24,147 nt of DNA from REEP01 sp964603915. GTDB taxonomy: Bacteria > Pseudomonadota > Alphaproteobacteria > Rhodospirillales > Defluviicoccaceae. Location: the NCBI GenBank assembly GCA_964603915.1, contig CAZRWU010000030.1:1-24147 (forward strand), written 5' to 3'. A model generated the notes under the pieces. That model was given only the letters and a program-made list of their open reading frames with translations. It did not search any database and was not told the origin of the DNA. The translations under genes were made by a program, and so were the position numbers. Positions 15,950 to 23,043 of the stretch are shown in pieces; within the stretch, counting starts at the first letter, position 1; each line of letters opens with the position of its first letter.

Positions 15950-16498
15950 ATGTTCATTCAGACCGAGTTCACGCCCAACCCTGCCAGCCTGAAGTTTCTT
16001 CCTGGAGTCGAGGTGATGACGTCGGGAACCGCCAACTTCACGGCCCCGGCGCAATCCTCGAGTTCGCCGTTGGCCGCGCGCTTGTTTGCGATTGACGGCG
16101 TTGAGGGTGTTTTCCTTGGCTATGACTTCATTACCGTCACCAAGGCATCCTCCGAGGACTGGGAGGTAATCAAGCCCCAGGTTCTGGCCGCAATCATGGA
16201 TCATTTTACCTCGGGCGCCGAGGTGATCGAAGGCGATGCGCCGCTTGGGGGCGACGACGATGAAGCCGATGCAATCAGCGCGCAGATCAAGGAACTGATC
16301 GAGACCCGAGTACGGCCGGCCGTTGCGCAGGACGGCGGCGACATTATCTTTCGTGGCTTCGAGGACGGCATCGTCTACCTGCATATGCAGGGCTCCTGTT
16401 CCGGCTGCCCCAGCTCAACCGCGACGCTGAAGCACGGGATCGAGAACATGCTCCGCTACTATGTGCCGGAGGTCGTCGAGGTCCGGCCGGTCGAATAA
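15950..16498 (+). CDS. NfuA-type iron-sulfur cluster carrier (Nfu_N + NifU C-terminal domains)
   Basis: Proteins of this type bind a 4Fe-4S cluster on the C-terminal domain and pass it to client enzymes. The 182-residue product has an N-terminal Nfu_N domain (about 1-88, starting MFIQTEFTPNPASLKFLPG), an acidic linker (GGDDDEADA), and the NifU C-terminal domain (about 108-180) with cluster cysteines C150-x2-C153 in GSCSGCPSS. This is the mitochondrial NFU1-like architecture common in alphaproteobacteria. ATG at 15950 is preceded by AAGGAT. tsaB starts 49 bp downstream. MiaB, encoded at 19184, needs two 4Fe-4S clusters and is a plausible client (inference). Confidence 0.93.
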   Translation: MFIQTEFTPNPASLKFLPGVEVMTSGTANFTAPAQSSSSPLAARLFAIDGVEGVFLGYDFITVTKASSEDWEVIKPQVLAAIMDHFTSGAEVIEGDAPLGGDDDEADAISAQIKELIETRVRPAVAQDGGDIIFRGFEDGIVYLHMQGSCSGCPSSTATLKHGIENMLRYYVPEVVEVRPVE

Positions 16499-16547
16499 AG
16501 CTGGTCCCAACCGGGGGCGTGCGCGGATAGGCGCGAGTGCGTGCGGC

Positions 16548-17255
16548 GTGATCGTCCTTGGCCTTGACACCGCGACAAAGGCTTGCTCTGCGGCAGTGTC
16601 GACTCATGGCGACGTGCGGGCGCACGAGTGCGTCCTCATGGAGCGCGGCCACACCGAAGCCTTGATTCCCATGGTTCGCCGCGTTCTTGCCGCCGCGCGG
16701 CTGGGCTTTGGGGATCTCGATCTCATTGCCGTCACCGTAGGCCCCGGCGGTTTTACCGGCTTGCGCGTCGGGCTGGCGACAGCGCGCGGCATTGCCCTTG
16801 CCGCCGATCTTCCGTGTGTCGGCGTGACGACTCTTGAGGCGATCGCCGCGGCGATTCCCCAAAGGGCCCGAGCCGGACGAGTCGTGCTCGTCGTGCTCGA
16901 GACCAAGAGGGGAGACTATTATGGGCAGGCCTTTTCCGCCGCGGGGGCTGCCTTGGCCGCGCCGCGAACGATTGATGCGGCGATGTTCCCCGATCTTGTC
17001 GGTGGACAGGACGCATGCGTTGCCGGGGATGCCGCCGCGATCGCGCTGACAGAGCTTCGCAGCGCCGGGATTGCCGCGGAAGCCGCCGAAGCGCCGGAAC
17101 ACGCCGATGCCGGAGTCGTCGCCCGTATCGCGGCGCGCCGCTGGCAGGCCGGCAGCCGGCCGCCGCAGCGGCCAATGCCCTTTTACGTGCGCCGACCGGA
17201 AGCAAAGGTTGCTGTCGACGGAGGGCGCCGCCGGCCATCAGCTCTATGTCTGTGA
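16548..17255 (+). CDS. tsaB: tRNA threonylcarbamoyladenosine biosynthesis protein TsaB
   Basis: TsaB is the scaffold partner of TsaD and TsaE in making t6A at position 37 of ANN-decoding tRNAs. The 235-residue product begins VIVLGLDTATKACSAAV, the ASKHA phosphate loop, and has the conserved VGPGGFTGLRVGLATARGIA. The C-terminus PFYVRRPEAKV is also typical. GTG at 16548 starts the first beta strand. The frame is open upstream to 16461, but that part overlaps the preceding gene and does not match the family. It overlaps rimI by 10 bp, the usual tsaB-rimI arrangement. Confidence 0.92.
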   Translation: MIVLGLDTATKACSAAVSTHGDVRAHECVLMERGHTEALIPMVRRVLAAARLGFGDLDLIAVTVGPGGFTGLRVGLATARGIALAADLPCVGVTTLEAIAAAIPQRARAGRVVLVVLETKRGDYYGQAFSAAGAALAAPRTIDAAMFPDLVGGQDACVAGDAAAIALTELRSAGIAAEAAEAPEHADAGVVARIAARRWQAGSRPPQRPMPFYVRRPEAKVAVDGGRRRPSALCL

Positions 17256-17752
17256 CGGCCATGGGTCGCACTGGGATTGTCATGGTGGGAAGCCAGCATG
17301 CTGGCGTTCTGGCGGCGTTGTACCGCGTGTGCTTCGAGCAACCTTGGCCTGTCGCCGCAGTGGCGGGGGCGCTCGACGTTCCCGGAACCGTCGGCCTTGT
17401 GGCCCGTCGGGCCACCACCCCCGTCGGCTTTATCCTCTACCGCCTCGCCGGGGGAGAAGGCGAAATCCTGGGCCTGGGCGTGGTTCCGGCGCATCGACGC
17501 GGCGGCATTGGGGGGCGATTGCTATCTGTCGCGCTGACTCAAGCCGAGGAGGCAGGCGCCGGACGCATGGTTCTCGAAGTCGCGGTTGACAATGACGAGG
17601 CAAGCCGCCTCTATGCTTCAGCGGGATTTGAAGCTGTCGGTCAGCGCCGCAATTATTATGCCCGTTCAAGCGGAGCGCGAACCGATGCGCTGATTCTCGC
17701 GCGTTGCTTGAAGGTTTCTTCAAGGTTTACGAATTCGCAGACGATGGACTGA
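17246..17752 (+). CDS. rimI: RimI-like GNAT N-acetyltransferase
   Basis: RimI acetylates the N-terminal alanine of ribosomal protein S18, and some homologues have broader protein targets. The 168-residue product has a GNAT core: LGLGVVPAHRRGGIGGRLL (acetyl-CoA loop R-x-x-G-I-G) and NDEASRLYASAGFEAVGQRRNYY, typical of RimI. The chosen ATG at 17246 overlaps tsaB; in-frame ATGs at 17261 and 17282 are alternatives. After the usual end (DALILAR) there are about 16 extra residues reaching past the stop of the opposing TusA-family gene, a 33-bp tail-to-tail overlap. Confidence 0.87.
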   Translation: MSVTAMGRTGIVMVGSQHAGVLAALYRVCFEQPWPVAAVAGALDVPGTVGLVARRATTPVGFILYRLAGGEGEILGLGVVPAHRRGGIGGRLLSVALTQAEEAGAGRMVLEVAVDNDEASRLYASAGFEAVGQRRNYYARSSGARTDALILARCLKVSSRFTNSQTMD

Positions 17753-17995
17753 GAATGGTCCAGCGTCCGGTTCTTCGGGCGCCAATTCCAGGATCGTGAT
17801 TCCCTGGGTCTTGAGAGCGCGCGGTACATTGTGCAATGGCTCCGCGCCTTGTAGGCGAACTTCAGCAGTGCTCCCGCGCGTCATTGTCTCGATCAGCAAC
17901 TTGGTACGCACAAAGGTAAGCGGGCATACCTCACTGGTGATGTCGAGAAAATAGTCGGCATCCTCTTTTAAGCTCTTGTTCGCTCTATTTTGCAT
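17720..17995 (-). CDS. TusA/SirA-family sulfurtransferase-like protein
   Basis: TusA proteins relay persulfide sulfur to tRNA thiolation, molybdenum cofactor or other sulfur pathways. The 91-residue product has the compact beta-alpha-beta fold pattern LDITSEVCPLTFVRTKLLIETM. Cys24 is at the active position, then RLQGAEPLHNVPRALKTQG follows. The classical C-P-x-P motif is C-P-L-T here, with the second Pro replaced by Thr. Many alphaproteobacterial paralogues, as I recall, carry this CP(L/M)TFVRTKL version. The substrate is unknown. It is divergent from the MucR-like gene and overlaps the rimI tail. Confidence 0.85.
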   Translation of the reverse strand: MQNRANKSLKEDADYFLDITSEVCPLTFVRTKLLIETMTRGSTAEVRLQGAEPLHNVPRALKTQGITILELAPEEPDAGPFSVHRLRIRKP

Positions 17996-18004
17996 ACGCC
18001 CTGC

Positions 18005-18032
18005 TTGCTTATGTGGGGTGCGATCTTATATA
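18005..18032 (+). promoter_or_regulatory. Probable promoter of the MucR-like gene
   Basis: TTGCTT (18005-18010), a 16-bp spacer and TATATA (18027-18032) lie in the 73-bp gap between the divergent TusA-family and MucR-like genes. The transcription start would be near 18039, 30 bp before the ATG at 18069, and GAGGA (18054-18058) is the ribosome binding site. The AT-rich block ATCTTATATA may also serve the minus-strand gene. The gap is a natural place for MucR autoregulation. Confidence 0.45.
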
Positions 18033-18068
18033 CGTCCCAGAATGTTAAAGTACCGAGGATCATTTGGG

Positions 18069-18485
18069 ATGAATGACAAGGCTAGTTCAAGTGAAATCTT
18101 GGAATTGACAACGGAGATCGTAGCCGCGCACGTTGGCAACAATCCGGTCCCCGTTGGCGATCTGCCGAGGTTGATACAGGATGTATACAGGACGTTGACT
18201 TCCATCGGCGTTGATCCGGGCGCTCCCGAGCGGCCGAAGCCGGCGGTTCCCGTCAGGAAGTCCGTCTATCCCGACTATATCATTTGCCTGGAGGATGGCA
18301 AAAAGCTGAAAATGCTCAAGCGGCATCTGAAAACGGCGTATAACATGACTCCCGAGGAGTACCGGGACCGCTGGGGTCTGCCTCCGGATTATCCGATGGT
18401 CGCGCCGAACTACGCCAGGCATCGCAGCCATTTGGCCAAGCAGATTGGGTTGGGGACGAGACGGCGAAGGGAGGATGAGGACTGA
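18069..18485 (+). CDS. MucR/Ros-family transcriptional regulator with incomplete zinc-finger ligands
   Basis: MucR/Ros proteins are alphaproteobacterial H-NS-like DNA binders that repress exopolysaccharide, motility, virulence and cell-cycle genes at AT-rich sites. The 138-residue product has an N-terminal oligomerisation region (EILELTTEIVAAHVGNN, then DLPRLIQDVYRTL). The C-terminal DNA-binding domain has ICLEDGKKLKMLKRHLKTAYNMTPEEYRDRWGLP in the usual order, followed by YPMVAPNYARHRSHLAKQIGLG. In Agrobacterium Ros the zinc ligands are C-x2-C and two His. Here the second Cys is Asp (CLED) and the second His position is Tyr. Some family members are known to fold without zinc, so it is probably functional. 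ATG at 18069 follows GAGGA. Confidence 0.9.
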   Translation: MNDKASSSEILELTTEIVAAHVGNNPVPVGDLPRLIQDVYRTLTSIGVDPGAPERPKPAVPVRKSVYPDYIICLEDGKKLKMLKRHLKTAYNMTPEEYRDRWGLPPDYPMVAPNYARHRSHLAKQIGLGTRRRREDED

Positions 18486-18531
18486 GGGGTGCGGAAAGGA
18501 GGGCTTCGGCTGGGTCCGGTTCGAAGAAGCT

Positions 18532-18573
18532 CCGGCCCCATGGTTTGCAGGTAAAATCATAAGCATGGGCCGG
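18532..18573. promoter_or_regulatory. Inverted repeat around a -10-like box upstream of fur
   Basis: CCGGCCCCATG (18532-18542) and CATGGGCCGG (18564-18573) form a 10-bp inverted repeat with one extra C. It is separated by 21 bp that contain TAAAAT (18552-18557), a good -10 sequence, 43 bp before the fur ATG. No clear -35 is visible. It could be an operator embracing the fur promoter, or a hairpin ending the MucR-like transcript, although no T-run follows. Confidence 0.35.
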
Positions 18574-18599
18574 ATGCTACCGGGCCGAAGGGAGGAGCT

Positions 18600-19031
18600 A
18601 TGGGAGAACCGTCCCGCATAGAGCAGTTGTGTTTGGAGAAGGGCATGAAGATGACCGGTCAGCGCCGGATCATTGCACGTGTGCTCTCCGAATCGACGGA
18701 TCATCCTGATGTCGAAGAGGTGTATCGACGCTCCGTCGAGCTCGATCCTCGCATAAGTATCGCCACCGTCTACCGCACCGTCCGCTTGTTCGAGGAAGCG
18801 AACATTCTCGAGCGTCACGACTTCGGCGATGGGCGCTCTCGCTATGAAGAAGCGACCGACGAACATCACGACCACTTGATTGACATCCAGTCGGGACGGG
18901 TCATCGAGTTCCGCAGCCCGGAGATCGAGGCGCTCCAGAGGCAGGTTGCGGAACAACATGGGTTTCGCTTGGTCGGCCATCGACTTGAGCTGTTTGGCGT
19001 GCCTTTGAGCTCATCTGAGGACAAACCTTGA
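18600..19031 (+). CDS. fur: Fur-family metal-responsive regulator
   Basis: Fur proteins repress iron (or, as Mur, manganese) uptake genes when metal-loaded. The 143-residue product has the winged helix (MKMTGQRRIIARVL, DHPDVEEVYRR, ISIATVYRTVRLFEEANILERHDFGDGRSRYE). The dimerisation domain has metal-site residues His35, Glu84, His90, His92, Glu103 and His127 near the positions known from E. coli Fur. The structural-zinc CxxC of E. coli Fur is absent (DIQSG where E. coli has CLDCG), as in many alphaproteobacterial Fur/Mur proteins. Whether it senses iron or manganese cannot be read from sequence. The start is set by GGAGGAGCT directly before ATG. An upstream dyad may be its operator. Confidence 0.93.
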   Translation: MGEPSRIEQLCLEKGMKMTGQRRIIARVLSESTDHPDVEEVYRRSVELDPRISIATVYRTVRLFEEANILERHDFGDGRSRYEEATDEHHDHLIDIQSGRVIEFRSPEIEALQRQVAEQHGFRLVGHRLELFGVPLSSSEDKP

Positions 19032-19060
19032 AGGGAGGCGGTAGCGGTATATTCCCTGGC

Positions 19061-19088
19061 TTGACTTCACAGCGGGCGTCGCTAGGTT
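19061..19088 (+). promoter_or_regulatory. Probable promoter of the miaB-phoH-ybeY-corC-lnt unit
   Basis: TTGACT (19061-19066), a 16-bp spacer and TAGGTT (19083-19088) fit the TTGAC...CTAGGTTC form that I recall as common in alphaproteobacteria. The transcription start would be near 19095, giving a leader of about 90 nt before the miaB start. It is the only good promoter before five overlapping genes. Confidence 0.5.
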
Positions 19089-19135
19089 CAATGGGATGGT
19101 CTTTGCGCAGGGCAAAACAAACTGTCACCGCCGAC

Positions 19136-19163
19136 GGTTCATGACGGAAGGTTCATGACGGAT
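19136..19163 (+). repeat. Two tandem 14-bp repeats in the miaB leader
   Basis: GGTTCATGACGGA occurs at 19136-19148 and again at 19150-19162, a 14-bp period with 13 of 14 bases identical. It lies between the likely promoter and the miaB start, about 20 bp before the GTG. Each copy contains ATGACGGA. The first opens a 5-codon frame; the second opens a 16-codon frame (19155-19205) that overlaps the miaB start region. Confidence 0.7.
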
Positions 19164-19183
19164 CGTCTCCGCCTCTGTCGCCG

Positions 19184-20548
19184 GTGGTTTCGAGGGTGGT
19201 CTTGATCAGACGAGTTTTTATCAAGACCTACGGCTGCCAGATGAATATGTACGACTCCGCGAGAATGGCGGATGCGCTGGCGCCGATCGGCATTACTCAA
19301 GTCGACGATGCCACCGCTGCGGACTTGGTTATTTTGAACACCTGCCATATCCGGGAGAAGGCGGCCGAAAAGGTCTATTCGGAGCTGGGTCGCCTCAAGG
19401 CGCTCAAGCAGCGTCCCGCGGAGTCCGGCGGGCCCGTGACGCTTGCCGTCGCCGGTTGCGTTGCGCAGGCCGAGGGCGCCGCGATCCTCGAGCGCGCTCC
19501 TTTTGTCGACATGGTGTTCGGGCCGCAGACCTACCACCGGTTGCCGGAGATGATTGCGCGCATCAGCCGCATCGCGGGCAAGGTGCTGGATACGGATTTT
19601 CCACCGGAGGCCAAGTTCGACCACTTGCCGGTTACGGCGGAGCCGCGTGGCGCAACGGCATTTTTGACGGTTCAGGAAGGTTGCGACAAGTTCTGCACCT
19701 TTTGCGTGGTTCCATATACGCGGGGCGTCGAATACTCGCGACCGGTCGCCGACGTTCTCGCCGAAGCTCGCGCCTATGCCGCTGCGGGTGCGCGCGAAAT
19801 TACGCTCCTGGGGCAAAACGTGAATTGTTATCACGGCGAAGGACCGGATGGTTGCGAATGGGGCCTGGGTCGGCTGATCGCCGAGCTTGCCGATGTGGAA
19901 GGCATCGCGCGTATCCGCTACACGACATCCTATCCAGCCGATATGAGCGACGAATTGATTGCCGCTCATCGCGATGTTGCGAAGCTGATGCCCTATCTTC
20001 ATTTGCCGGTCCAGTCGGGATCGGATCGTGTGCTGGCCGCCATGCGACGGCGCCATTCGGCCGATGACTACCGCCGCATCGTCGAGCGGCTGCGTGCGGC
20101 TCGGCCGGATCTTGCGGTCAGTTCAGATTTTATCGTCGGCTTTCCCGGCGAATCGGACACCGACTTTGCCGAAACGCTTGCGCTTGTTCGGGATGTCGGG
20201 TTCGCGCAAGCCTATTCGTTCAAGTATAGCCCGCGGCCGGGAACTCCTGCCGCCTTGCTGTCGCAGCAAGTCGATCAAGAGGTCGCGAACGAGCGCCTGG
20301 CCGTTTTGCAGTCGGTGCTCGGAGAGCAGCAGCTGGCATTCAATCGAGGTTGCCTTGGCCGCTCGATGCCCGTGCTTTTTGACCGTCATGGTCGTCGTCC
20401 CGGGCAACTGGTCGGGCGGAGCCCTTACATGCAAGCCGTCCACGCCGAAGTTCCTGATGAAGCGATGGGAAGCATTCTCTCCGTACGTATCGACGACGCA
20501 TCCGCCAACAGCCTTGCGGGTGTTCTGAATGAGAGGGCCATGGCTTGA
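19184..20548 (+). CDS. miaB: tRNA-2-methylthio-N6-dimethylallyladenosine synthase
   Basis: MiaB is a radical-SAM methylthiotransferase that makes ms2i6A37 in tRNAs reading UNN codons. The 454-residue protein has three domains. The MTTase domain has cluster ligands Cys18 (KTYGCQMN), Cys54 (LNTCHIR) and Cys92 (VAGCVAQ). The radical-SAM core has C-x3-C-x2-C (Cys167, 171, 174 in CDKFCTFC) and VPYTRG. The C-terminal TRAM domain includes VLFDRHGRRPGQLVGRSPY. The start is uncertain: GTG 19184, GTG 19196 or TTG 19202 all precede FIKTYGCQMN closely and none has a strong ribosome binding site. Its TGA overlaps the phoH TTG by 4 bp. Confidence 0.96.
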   Translation: MVSRVVLIRRVFIKTYGCQMNMYDSARMADALAPIGITQVDDATAADLVILNTCHIREKAAEKVYSELGRLKALKQRPAESGGPVTLAVAGCVAQAEGAAILERAPFVDMVFGPQTYHRLPEMIARISRIAGKVLDTDFPPEAKFDHLPVTAEPRGATAFLTVQEGCDKFCTFCVVPYTRGVEYSRPVADVLAEARAYAAAGAREITLLGQNVNCYHGEGPDGCEWGLGRLIAELADVEGIARIRYTTSYPADMSDELIAAHRDVAKLMPYLHLPVQSGSDRVLAAMRRRHSADDYRRIVERLRAARPDLAVSSDFIVGFPGESDTDFAETLALVRDVGFAQAYSFKYSPRPGTPAALLSQQVDQEVANERLAVLQSVLGEQQLAFNRGCLGRSMPVLFDRHGRRPGQLVGRSPYMQAVHAEVPDEAMGSILSVRIDDASANSLAGVLNERAMA

Positions 20549-21579
20549 CACCTCCCCTTCCTGCCGGCTTTTCGACCAGCGATGACGACGCGCTTGATCT
20601 GGAGTTCACGGACAACCGGCTTGCGCTCCAATTGTTCGGATCGCATCACAGCCATCTGGCCCGGATCGAGCGCAAGCTTGACGTCAAGATGGATGCCCGC
20701 GGCAACCATTTGCGCGTGACGGGCGCGCCGGATGCGGTGGACACCGCTCGGAGTGTCCTGAACGTTTTGTACGGGCGGCTGGAGCGTGGCCATCCTATTG
20801 GCCGGGAAGAGGTTGATGCCGCCATTCGCATGGTCTCTACTCCCGGTGGCGCGCTGGCAACGGACCTCGAGGTGCGCATCCGCAATCGCACGGTGCTGCC
20901 GCGCTCCTTGACCCAAGCCGACTACATTCGCGCCATCGATATGCATGAACTCGTTTTTGGACTCGGTCCGGCCGGAACGGGCAAGACTTATCTTGCCGTT
21001 GCCAAGGCGGTGGAGCGGCTGGTCAACGGCGAGGTCGACCGTATCATCCTGTCTCGGCCGGCAGTGGAGGCAGGTGAGCAGTTGGGCTTCCTTCCCGGCA
21101 GTATGCGGGAGAAAGTCGATCCGTATTTGCGGCCGCTCTACGATGCTCTCTATGACATGATGCCGGCGCCACAGGTGGTGAAGCGGCTCGAAAGCGGCGA
21201 AATCGAGGTTGCGCCGTTGGCCTTCATGCGCGGCCGCACCCTCGCCAATGCGTTCGTGATCCTGGACGAGGCCCAAAATACGACGGCAGTACAAATGAAA
21301 ATGTTCTTGACCCGCCTTGGCGAGAACTCGCGGATGGTCGTGACTGGCGATCTCAGTCAAGTTGATTTGCCCAAGGGAACGCGCTCCGGGCTGCGGCACG
21401 CTGTTGAAGTGTTGAACAATGTGCGTGGCGTCGCATTTGTTCATTTCAGCGATAACGATGTCGTCCGCCATCCGCTCGTTACCCGCATTGTTCGCGCCTA
21501 TAACGAGGCGGAAAGCCGGCTTGGCGTCGGCGCCCGTTATGAGGCCGACCACCGGACCACCCATGACCGGCAGGCTTGA
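20545..21579 (+). CDS. phoH: PhoH-family ATPase (YbeZ)
   Basis: YbeZ/PhoH is a P-loop ATPase thought to work with YbeY in RNA processing. The 344-residue product has an N-terminal KH-like region (LEFTDNRLALQLFG, RIERKLDVKMDARG, about 15-65). The ATPase has Walker A GPAGTGKT (141-148) and Walker B VILDEAQNT (Asp241-Glu242), followed by TGDLSQVDLP. The start is TTG, chosen because it is the only start codon at the junction with miaB (TTGA overlap) and GAGAGG lies about 9 nt upstream. It overlaps ybeY by 17 bp. A rare start codon and overlap suggest translation coupled to miaB. Confidence 0.94.
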   Translation: MTPPLPAGFSTSDDDALDLEFTDNRLALQLFGSHHSHLARIERKLDVKMDARGNHLRVTGAPDAVDTARSVLNVLYGRLERGHPIGREEVDAAIRMVSTPGGALATDLEVRIRNRTVLPRSLTQADYIRAIDMHELVFGLGPAGTGKTYLAVAKAVERLVNGEVDRIILSRPAVEAGEQLGFLPGSMREKVDPYLRPLYDALYDMMPAPQVVKRLESGEIEVAPLAFMRGRTLANAFVILDEAQNTTAVQMKMFLTRLGENSRMVVTGDLSQVDLPKGTRSGLRHAVEVLNNVRGVAFVHFSDNDVVRHPLVTRIVRAYNEAESRLGVGARYEADHRTTHDRQA

Positions 21580-22081
21580 AATCGACGTCATTGTCGATCT
21601 TCCGGCCTGGCTGGAGGCGGTTCCGACGGCCGAGGAGCTTTGTCGGCGTTCGGCCGTGGCGGCAATCACGGCGAGCGGCGCTGTGCGGACTGCGGCGGAG
21701 GCGAGCGTCGTCCTTTCCAACGATGCACGTATCAGAGCCCTTAACGCCGCTTACCGCGGCAAGGATGAAGCGACGAATGTTCTGGCTTTTCCAGCGACCG
21801 ACGTTGTCGAGCGCGGAGCGGCGGGTACAGTCGGGCCGCCGTTGACGATCGGAGATGTTGTCGTTGCGTTTGAGACGGTATGTGCGGAGGCGACGCTCGA
21901 AGGCAAGAATATCAAAGATCACCTAAGCCATCTCGTCGTTCATGGAATGCTGCATTTACTGGGCTACGATCATCAGACGGAGGACGAGGCAGAGAAGATG
22001 GAGGGTATCGAGGTCGCGGTACTGGCCTCGCTCGGCGTGGCAGACCCTTATTCTTCGGTAGCGTCTTGTGACGCGAAATGA
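21563..22081 (+). CDS. ybeY: Endoribonuclease YbeY (16S rRNA maturation)
   Basis: YbeY is a metal-dependent RNase needed for 16S rRNA 3' maturation and ribosome quality control. The 172-residue product has the zinc site HGMLHLLGYDH, with His127, His131 and His137. LNAAYRGKDEATNVLAFP and IGDVVVAFETV, also family hallmarks, precede it. ATG at 21563 lies inside phoH and lacks a clear ribosome binding site, which fits coupling. The stop overlaps the corC start (ATGA). The frame extends upstream within phoH, but that part is not family-like. Confidence 0.95.
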   Translation: MTGRLEIDVIVDLPAWLEAVPTAEELCRRSAVAAITASGAVRTAAEASVVLSNDARIRALNAAYRGKDEATNVLAFPATDVVERGAAGTVGPPLTIGDVVVAFETVCAEATLEGKNIKDHLSHLVVHGMLHLLGYDHQTEDEAEKMEGIEVAVLASLGVADPYSSVASCDAK

Positions 22082-23043
22082 GTCAAAGTTCCGAAGGTGC
22101 GAGCGGCTCTAGCGGAAGTAGCGTGCCCGGCGATGGTCGGGTGGTCTCGGAGTTCACTTTTGGCCAGCTGATGCGGAACTTACTGCGGCGATTGCGTCGC
22201 GTGGGGGCCGATGACACGTCTCCTCGCGATACCCTCGACGAGATCATCGAAGAGCGTGAAGAGGCGGAAATTCCACTGGATGACGCCGAGAGGATGTTGC
22301 TCGCCAACATTCTCAGCCTGCGGGACCTCTCGGTCGAGGACGTCATGGTCCCACGGGCGGATATTGTCGCCATCGAATGCAAGGCCTCTCTTGCGGAAAC
22401 CATTCAGTTCATGACAAGGGAAGGCCACTCAAGATTGCCGGTGTATCGCGACACCTTGGACGATGCCATCGGCATGGTTCATATTCGCGACGTGCTGGCA
22501 TGGCGCGAGGAAGCGGCATCCTTCCAACTCAACAAGATTTTGCGCCGCGTGCTTTTTGTCGCGCCTTCGATGAAAGTTTTGGAGCTTCTCTTGGAAATGC
22601 GGGTCAAGCGATCACACATGGCCCTTGTTGTCGATGAATTCGGGGGAGTCGATGGTCTTGTGACCATCGAGGATCTTGTCGAAGAGATCGTCGGCGAGAT
22701 CGAGGATGAGCATGACCGGGGCGCCGATCCCGGCATCGTGCGCCGAGGTGACGGTTCCTTCGACGCCGACGCGCGCACGCCCATCGAAGTTCTCGAAGAT
22801 GAGTTCGGCGTGGTTTTGAGTGACGAAGAGCGCGAGGAAATCGACACGATGGGCGGCCTTGTCTTTGCCATCGCCGGCCGTGTGCCGATTCGGGGAGAAT
22901 TGATCGCGCATTCGTCGGGGGTGGAATTCGAAGTACTGGACGCCGACCCACGGCGTATCCGTCGCTTGAGGATCCGCGCTCCCAAGCCGACTTCCGCCGC
23001 GCGCAATCCGCAGAGAGAAGCAGGGGTGGCGGATCTGCGATGA
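22078..23043 (+). CDS. CBS-domain protein of the CorC/HlyC (YbeX) family
   Basis: The 321-residue soluble protein lacks the DUF21 membrane domain found in longer hemolysin-C relatives, as in E. coli YbeX/CorC. An acidic N-terminal segment is followed by DVMVPRADIVAIE opening the first CBS repeat (about 85-145), GMVHIRDVLAWR, and a second CBS repeat ending ALVVDEFGGVDGLVTIEDLVEEIVGEI. The C-terminal CorC_HlyC domain (about 225-305) has DADARTPIEVLEDEFGV and GRVPIRGE. E. coli CorC was linked to magnesium/cobalt efflux and YbeX more recently to ribosome biogenesis, so the role is unsettled. It overlaps ybeY and lnt by ATGA junctions. Confidence 0.9.
   Translation: MSQSSEGASGSSGSSVPGDGRVVSEFTFGQLMRNLLRRLRRVGADDTSPRDTLDEIIEEREEAEIPLDDAERMLLANILSLRDLSVEDVMVPRADIVAIECKASLAETIQFMTREGHSRLPVYRDTLDDAIGMVHIRDVLAWREEAASFQLNKILRRVLFVAPSMKVLELLLEMRVKRSHMALVVDEFGGVDGLVTIEDLVEEIVGEIEDEHDRGADPGIVRRGDGSFDADARTPIEVLEDEFGVVLSDEEREEIDTMGGLVFAIAGRVPIRGELIAHSSGVEFEVLDADPRRIRRLRIRAPKPTSAARNPQREAGVADLR

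Noticed and set aside
20425..21720. 431-codon open frame on the minus strand opposite miaB/phoH/ybeY
   Set aside because: It lies antisense to three clearly conserved genes, shows no family motif, and such frames are common in GC-rich DNA with third-position bias.
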